From the NCBI GenBank assembly GCA_016293845.1, contig JAEDDH010000053.1, forward strand, positions 1 to 6,448: DNA of 6,448 nt. The letters are read 5' to 3'. The notes below the pieces were generated by a model. That model had not been told where the DNA came from. It made no database searches and saw nothing but the letters and a program-made list of their open reading frames with translations. Shown piece after piece: positions 1 through 3,674 of this stretch. The DNA is from Bacteroidales bacterium. Its GTDB lineage: Bacteria; Bacteroidota; Bacteroidia; Bacteroidales; UBA3824. Numbering within the stretch: position 1 is the stretch's first letter; the number at the start of each line of letters is the position of its first letter. The translations under genes and the position numbers were made by a program.

Positions 1-19
1 CAGTTTCAAATAATGAGGA

Positions 20-901
20 TTACAACTTTTCGATTTCGTCTATGGGGAGTTGGGTATATTTAACAATTATATCAAGTGGTAACCCATCTGATTTCATTCG
101 CTTGGCGGTGTCAAGTTTTTCGGATTGAGCACCTTCGGCTTTGCCTTGTGCAATGCCTTCAGCACGTCCTTCTGCACGCCCTTCTGAACGCTCGTTGGCC
201 ATAGCATTGCGTTGGGTCATAACTTCAAGAAGATAATCATTGTAGGCGTAGAGGTCGGCATCGGTGTAGGCTGAGGTTTCTACTATTTTTAATGCTTGAC
301 TGATTTCCGGGTTTTCGAGCATCACGGCGTCAACTTGCTCGGTTTGCTCGTTGATTTCGGTCAAGAATCTGAGCCACAAATCCTTGATGGCACGGCTACC
401 ACGGTCGGCGGGATGGTATTTTACAAGTTCTACAAATATCAACGAAAGGTCGTGACGTATGTCGTCGGGATGATTTTTGTTGGTAATATAAAATTCTTGC
501 ATATATCCGCTGTCGCCATCGTAGTCGAAGGCTTGGTCGTTGACAAGAGCAAGAGCGTAAACTTCTTTTAGCCTTTCAAACGGATTGCCTTTTGCCAATT
601 GTTTGGTATACATAGAGGCAGCATTGAAAAGCGTGCGTGAAAAGAATTCCTTGTTCCAATACGACTGCATTTCAACTATAAAACCGCGACCTTTGTTGTC
701 GGTGCAGCGAACGTCAACTATCGAATACTTTTTTGTTGGATTGTCGGGAACGTTCTCGGGGTTGAGATGCTCCACCTTGACGATTTCCATACCTTCTGGC
801 AAAGGCAGAAGGGCATTCAAAAGACTCTTGACGAGATTTGGATGCTCGCCAAAGATTTTTTTGAAGGTCAAATCTACTTTCGGATTCAGATATTTTGACA
901 T
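20..901 (-). CDS. Rpn family recombination-promoting nuclease / PD-(D/E)XK putative transposase
   Basis: This 293-aa protein belongs by sequence character to the Rpn / PD-(D/E)XK nuclease-transposase family, whose studied members (E. coli RpnA-E) are DNA endonucleases that raise RecA-independent recombination. The N-terminus (NPKVDLTFKKIFGE, residues 6-19) is the family's typical opening. The nuclease core is visible as D63 in SIVDVRC followed by the E-x-Q form of the active site in FIVEMQ (E77, Q79). The SYWNKEFFSRTLFNAASMY stretch after it is also typical. Residues 238-258 form a charged low-complexity hinge of short R-A-E-G / Q-G-K-A-E-G units. Residues 261-293 form a small helical C-terminal domain (AKRMKSDGLPLDIIVKYTQL) usual for this family. 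Length and both ends look complete. The ATG at 899-901 lies about 20 nt below the predicted transcription start of a good promoter at 928-959, so the gene is transcribed on its own. Whether it is active or acts on the neighbouring locus is unknown. Confidence 0.92.
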   Translation of the reverse strand: MSKYLNPKVDLTFKKIFGEHPNLVKSLLNALLPLPEGMEIVKVEHLNPENVPDNPTKKYSIVDVRCTDNKGRGFIVEMQSYWNKEFFSRTLFNAASMYTKQLAKGNPFERLKEVYALALVNDQAFDYDGDSGYMQEFYITNKNHPDDIRHDLSLIFVELVKYHPADRGSRAIKDLWLRFLTEINEQTEQVDAVMLENPEISQALKIVETSAYTDADLYAYNDYLLEVMTQRNAMANERSEGRAEGRAEGIAQGKAEGAQSEKLDTAKRMKSDGLPLDIIVKYTQLPIDEIEKL

Positions 902-920
902 AAGCGCTGATGTTTAAAGG

Positions 921-931
921 TTTGCTGCAAA
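921..931. repeat. 11-bp palindrome TTTGC-T-GCAAA at the predicted transcription start
   Basis: The two 5-bp arms are perfect around a single central base. The element overlaps the end of the -7 box and the predicted start of transcription of the nuclease gene, where a repressor could act. The -7 box itself supplies part of one arm, and so short a palindrome is easily chance, so a regulatory role is only a possibility. Confidence 0.25.
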
Positions 932-959
932 GATAAATATTTTGTTTAAAACTCCCAAA
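928..959 (-). promoter_or_regulatory. Bacteroidetes-type promoter of the Rpn nuclease gene
   Basis: On the minus strand TTTG (956-959) is followed after exactly 20 nt by TATCTTTG (928-935). This fits the Bacteroidetes primary sigma factor consensus (-33 TTTG, -7 TAnnTTTG, spacing about 19-21). The expected start of transcription is near 921, giving a leader of about 20 nt before the ATG at 901. No strong Shine-Dalgarno is present, which is normal in this phylum. This site is a main reason for assigning the window to Bacteroidetes. Confidence 0.8.
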
Positions 960-987
960 ATTTATTTTTTTATTTAACTACGAAAAG

Positions 988-1008
988 CACGAAATGGTTG
1001 ATATCGTG
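988..1008 (-). terminator. weak candidate terminator hairpin of the effector operon
   Basis: On the minus strand CACGA (1004-1008) pairs with TCGTG (988-992) across an 11-nt loop and is followed by CTTTTC. The stem is only 5 bp and the U run is short. It is the best placed terminator-like hairpin below the 76-aa gene, but it could equally be an unrelated intergenic repeat: CACGAAA-type motifs are common in noncoding DNA of this phylum. Confidence 0.2.
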
Positions 1009-1077
1009 GCAATACCGAGGGACACCCGCTTCTTGAAGGGGTCTTTGTGATTTGTACAATATTCTGTTTGTCAATGT

Positions 1078-1096
1078 TTTATTGATATCCAATAAA
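1078..1096. repeat. inverted repeat TTTATTG-ATATC-CAATAAA
   Basis: Perfect 7-bp arms surround a 5-nt loop, 102 bp below the stop of the 76-aa gene. The stem is AT-rich. On the minus strand it is followed by ACATTGAC rather than a U tract, so it is a poor terminator. A protein-binding site or chance are the alternatives. Confidence 0.35.
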
Positions 1097-1155
1097 GGGG
1101 TTGAAAACATTTTTTATATTGTTATGTGTGTTGAGGTAGTTTGAGAGGGTGTGAT

Positions 1156-1165
1156 TCGTATACGA
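1156..1165. repeat. 10-bp perfect palindrome TCGTATACGA
   Basis: A fully self-complementary decamer lies 33 bp below the stop codon of the 76-aa gene in otherwise plain AT-rich DNA. It has no loop, so it is more likely a dimeric protein-binding site than an RNA hairpin, if it has a function at all. Confidence 0.3.
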
Positions 1166-1197
1166 GGTATAATTATGTAGAGAATTAGTGGGTATGA

Positions 1198-1428
1198 CTA
1201 ACTATTTTTATTATTTTTACGCTTTTGCTCTTGCTTTTTGCGCCAACTTTTACGTTTGGATAGTTGGGCTAATTGTTCTTCCGCTCTAAGTTTGGTGGCT
1301 TCTTCGTCGGCTTTCATTTTTTTGCGATGATGATAATCGCCTAACCAAAAAAAGAAAAAGAATGCTGTCAATAACCAATACATTGCTATTATACCTGCTT
1401 TACCAAAACAGCGATACATTATTGACAT
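1198..1428 (-). CDS. small single-pass membrane protein with a basic charged tail (76 aa)
   Basis: I prefer the ATG at 1426-1428, giving 76 aa (MSIMYRCFGKAG...). It sits in TAATG, so its A is the last base of the preceding gene's stop codon, a classic translational coupling arrangement. The frame also offers a GTG at 1464 (88 aa), but that would overlap the upstream gene by 37 nt. Residues 11-30 form one membrane helix (AGIIAMYWLLTAFFFFFWLG), with five consecutive Phe coded by an A/G run on the plus strand. The remaining 45 residues are a very basic, probably helical tail rich in Lys, Arg, Glu and Gln (KSWRKKQEQKRKNNKNS at the end). I do not recognise the family. As the last gene of the effector train, it is a candidate accessory or immunity membrane peptide. 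It could also be a conserved hypothetical passenger. Confidence 0.7.
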   Translation of the reverse strand: MSIMYRCFGKAGIIAMYWLLTAFFFFFWLGDYHHRKKMKADEEATKLRAEEQLAQLSKRKSWRKKQEQKRKNNKNS

Positions 1429-1586
1429 TACAAGGCCTGATCCTTTTTGAGGCGTTTTTGGCACACTTGTAACATATTTTTTTTCAGTGATTGGTCATCT
1501 TTACTTAAAGTATGAATAGTACTAAAAATACTAAATAAAATAGATAGTATTAATATGAATGAAATATTTAATCTATTATTCTTCAT
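1428..1586 (-). CDS. membrane-anchored or exported miniprotein (52 aa)
   Basis: This short frame begins at ATG 1584-1586, inside the last codons of the 169-aa gene, which it overlaps by 11 nt. It ends with TAA at 1428-1430, whose last base begins the next gene (TAATG). The product starts MKNNRLNISFILILSILFSI and continues FSTIHTLSKDDQSLKKNMLQ VCQKRLKKDQAL. It has a short positive N-terminus, a hydrophobic segment at about residues 6-24, and a basic hydrophilic tail with one Cys (C42). No lipobox is seen, so it is either a signal-anchor membrane peptide or a tiny exported peptide. Overlapping junctions at both ends, plus the export-like N-terminus, are what make it credible as a gene; otherwise there would be a roughly 150-nt hole in a tightly packed operon. 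The family is unknown. Confidence 0.6.
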   Translation of the reverse strand: MKNNRLNISFILILSILFSIFSTIHTLSKDDQSLKKNMLQVCQKRLKKDQAL

Positions 1587-2085
1587 AAAAATCTTTGAGC
1601 GATTCTGTAATTAGAGATTCGTTAACTTTATACCAATTCGGATCCATCATATTGAATGCAATTTTGACTTGTCTTAGTTTCTCGTTGCCTAATTTAGGAA
1701 TATCATAACCCTTTTTAAAAGCATAATTGCGAAAAACTAATGCCGCAATTTCAACTAAACAATTCCATCCACCCTCTTTCATCTTTTCTACTTCTATACC
1801 TTCTTTAAGTTTACTCAATAGTTCTCGGGCACATTTCAATGCTGTTTCGAATTTTTCTTTATCTTTATTGGTAATTGAAAACGATGCATCTAACACAGCA
1901 CCTTTAACATCAATATCCTCAAATGCTTTGGCAATGCAGATAAGTTCGTGAGTGGTGCTGGCAGATAGCGCACCCGAGGCTTGTATGGGCTTGGAGTTTT
2001 TTATGGTTTCGATATCTTGGGCGGAGACAGAGAGAGCCACCGAAAACATCAACAGAAGTGTCAATATGGTGGAGATGGGTTTCAT
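1576..2085 (-). CDS. secreted or periplasmic protein of unknown function (169 aa)
   Basis: A clear signal peptide occupies residues 1-22 (MKPISTILTLLLMFSVALSVSA, cleavage expected before QD), so the mature protein lies outside the cytoplasm. The mature part is largely helical and has three cysteines (C50, C85, C109). The sequence right after the signal (IKNSKPIQASGALSAS) resembles the start of many Bacteroidetes surface proteins (a 'K-x-S-G-x-x-S-A' type segment), but this impression comes from memory. Its ATG overlaps the stop of the 286-aa gene in ATGA, indicating coupled translation. The first ~45 codons are near 47% GC, while the body falls to about 30%, as if an export leader had been joined to a different body. 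An exported partner, such as a periplasmic immunity protein, fits the position after a toxin-like gene, but no family was recognised. Confidence 0.85.
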   Translation of the reverse strand: MKPISTILTLLLMFSVALSVSAQDIETIKNSKPIQASGALSASTTHELICIAKAFEDIDVKGAVLDASFSITNKDKEKFETALKCARELLSKLKEGIEVEKMKEGGWNCLVEIAALVFRNYAFKKGYDIPKLGNEKLRQVKIAFNMMDPNWYKVNESLITESLKDFYEE

Positions 2086-2942
2086 TTTGGGGTGATGGGT
2101 GTAGTATCAGATATTATATTAGTAGTACTATCCGTTTCTTTGCAATAGTTGAAATAATACTCCTTTGCCTGCGGTATCTCTTCAAACACTTGCTCTTTGG
2201 AGTAGATGCCATCGTGGAAGAGGAAGGCGAATGAATCGCCTACAAGGGCACGGTTGGAGGCGGTTTGAAAGGTGTCGGCGAGGCGGTGAGCAACGGAGTC
2301 GATTGTAGGATTGAGGTTTTTGTAGTATAATATTGTATCTGAATTATCAATTGATTTGGTTACTCTACGAAGTCCAAAATTATTCAATGCAGTATAAGGC
2401 TCTATAAAACAATAGTCGTAACTATCGTTGCCGTATTCCAAATTATTGCGGTACTCTACGGGGTATTTGAATTTGCGTTTTTCAAAGACGGATGTAATTG
2501 ACGATATCACCTCAAGATGAGGAGATAATTCAAGCAAAACAGATTGAAATAAAGTATAGTGATTCAAATGATGACGTTTACTTGTAGTTGTCACATCTCC
2601 GTCGTGATATTTATATGTATATCGAGTGGGACTATTATGTGGTGTAAAAGATTTTGTGAGTTCAGCATACACGACACTATATGTTTTATCAAAAATATTT
2701 TTTTCATATAGTCTATGTAATGTTATCATTATACCAAAATTCAAAAAAGGCATTATACAAGACACTACTAACAAATCAGTAGGAAGTTTCTTTTTACTAT
2801 ATACTCCCATCCATACACTTAACACAAACAAAATGGCAGTAAAAATCCAAATCATTTGTACATTTGGAGAAAAATGTTGGTATATGATTAGGAAAAGTAA
2901 TAATATCAAATTCAAAATTAATGCTAAAATAAATCGTCCCAT
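2082..2942 (-). CDS. three-helix membrane protein, candidate immunity or accessory protein (286 aa)
   Basis: The N-terminal quarter holds three membrane helices at about residues 4-21, 30-48 and 56-75, joined by short loops. From residue 78 on the protein is hydrophilic and mixed alpha/beta (for example TRYTYKYHDGDVTTTSKRHH, 107-126) and ends in a Ser/Thr-rich tail. The ATG at 2940-2942 lies 3 nt after the stop of the preceding reading frame, and its TGA is shared in ATGA with the next gene, so translation is probably coupled on both sides. A membrane protein directly after a toxin tip is a common place for an immunity protein in polymorphic toxin loci; that is an inference from position only. 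Base composition changes inside the gene: the first two thirds are very AT-rich (22-28% GC in sampled 60-bp blocks), whereas 2221-2280 reaches 58%. I do not recognise a domain family. Confidence 0.85.
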   Translation of the reverse strand: MGRFILALILNLILLLFLIIYQHFSPNVQMIWIFTAILFVLSVWMGVYSKKKLPTDLLVVSCIMPFLNFGIMITLHRLYEKNIFDKTYSVVYAELTKSFTPHNSPTRYTYKYHDGDVTTTSKRHHLNHYTLFQSVLLELSPHLEVISSITSVFEKRKFKYPVEYRNNLEYGNDSYDYCFIEPYTALNNFGLRRVTKSIDNSDTILYYKNLNPTIDSVAHRLADTFQTASNRALVGDSFAFLFHDGIYSKEQVFEEIPQAKEYYFNYCKETDSTTNIISDTTPITPK

Positions 2943-2945
2943 TTT

Positions 2946-3629
2946 TTAATTTTTATTTAGAAGATAATAAAAATCACTAATAAAACTATCAATTATTTCG
3001 TCGGTTAAATAATGGAATGTATCTTTAAAACCTTGAAACAAAGAAGTTTTAACCCACCCATTTGTGGAAATACTCTTATTAAAACCATAATCAATAAATG
3101 CTTTTATCAGTTCGCGGCATAGCATATTTCTAAATTCATCATATTTTTCTTCTTCGAATTTAGCAATAAGTTGATGATATGGCACATTAGTAAGAATATG
3201 TGGTAACATTTTAATCAAATTCTGTCGGAATGTATTTCTAGGGTTTATAGAAGAAAATGATTGTGCTGCATTTCTAATTGCCGCCTCAATCCAATCAATT
3301 AAATACCCATTCTCATATATATCAGTAACAAATGTATCCCAACTAGTTGATATATCTCGGCTTTTAATATATTGAGCAAGAATCTTTGAAATAGGATTTG
3401 CTATTAATTCCGCCCAAAACGCATCCCAAATATCTTTCCCTTCCGCATCAATAAAAAACTCTTTAATCGCCTTTTTTCTAAACTCAAGATGCACTGTGGG
3501 CTTCTTCTCAAAAACATTAAACATTTCTTTGAACTTACCTACTTTAAAGTTTTCACAATGCTCCCAATCGCCAATGAGGGCACGGAAGTCTTCGTGGGTC
3601 AGTTTCTGGTTTTTGATAAGAGATACCAC
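2946..3629 (-). CDS. orphan toxin-tip-like / C-terminal fragment in frame with the upstream carrier gene
   Basis: This frame is open from right after the upstream TAA (3675-3677) to the TAA at 2946-2948, 242 codons in the same phase as the carrier gene. A free-standing gene would have to use GTG at 3627-3629 (227 aa) or the first ATG at 3522-3524 (192 aa). Neither has a convincing ribosome site, so independent translation is uncertain. The first ~37 codons (starting IANIERTLSTDFRDDVVSL, then KNQKLTHEDFRALIGDWEH) are 51% GC like the carrier's conserved part. The rest drops to about 31% GC and codes for a wholly helical protein without signal peptide, membrane helix or known catalytic motif. 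This fits an orphan toxin tip with a short piece of carrier sequence attached. It also fits a carrier gene broken by one nonsense mutation. The 286-aa membrane protein starts 3 nt below and may be its partner. Confidence 0.6.
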   Translation of the reverse strand: MVSLIKNQKLTHEDFRALIGDWEHCENFKVGKFKEMFNVFEKKPTVHLEFRKKAIKEFFIDAEGKDIWDAFWAELIANPISKILAQYIKSRDISTSWDTFVTDIYENGYLIDWIEAAIRNAAQSFSSINPRNTFRQNLIKMLPHILTNVPYHQLIAKFEEEKYDEFRNMLCRELIKAFIDYGFNKSISTNGWVKTSLFQGFKDTFHYLTDEIIDSFISDFYYLLNKN

Positions 3630-3674
3630 GTCATCGCGGAAGTCGGTGGATAGCGTACGTTCGATATTCGCTAT

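Larger units (their letters stand above)
902..1197. other. 296-bp AT-rich intergenic spacer between the effector operon and the nuclease gene
   Basis: I see no coding sequence here on either strand. From right to left it holds a 10-bp palindrome (1156-1165), an inverted repeat with 7-bp arms (1078-1096), a bulged GC-richer hairpin (about 1021-1043), an inverted repeat CACGA / TCGTG (988-1008), an AT-only stretch (about 958-977), and the nuclease promoter (928-959). The transcript of the upstream effector operon should end somewhere in here, but no hairpin is followed by a clear U tract on the minus strand, so no terminator is assigned with confidence. Confidence 0.6.

Noticed and set aside
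296..917. Two plus-strand frames (296-571 and 585-917) opposite the nuclease gene
   Set aside because: They are antisense shadows of a well-recognised family member, with no ribosome site or conserved motif.
1017..1046. GC-richer hairpin (GACACCC…GGGGTC) as a terminator of the effector operon
   Set aside because: The stem needs bulges, and on the minus strand it is followed by CCTCGG rather than a U tract.
2688..2695. TATTTTTG on the minus strand as an internal promoter for the 169-aa gene
   Set aside because: It fits the -7 pattern, but there is no TTTG at the required distance upstream, and such matches are expected by chance in AT-rich DNA.
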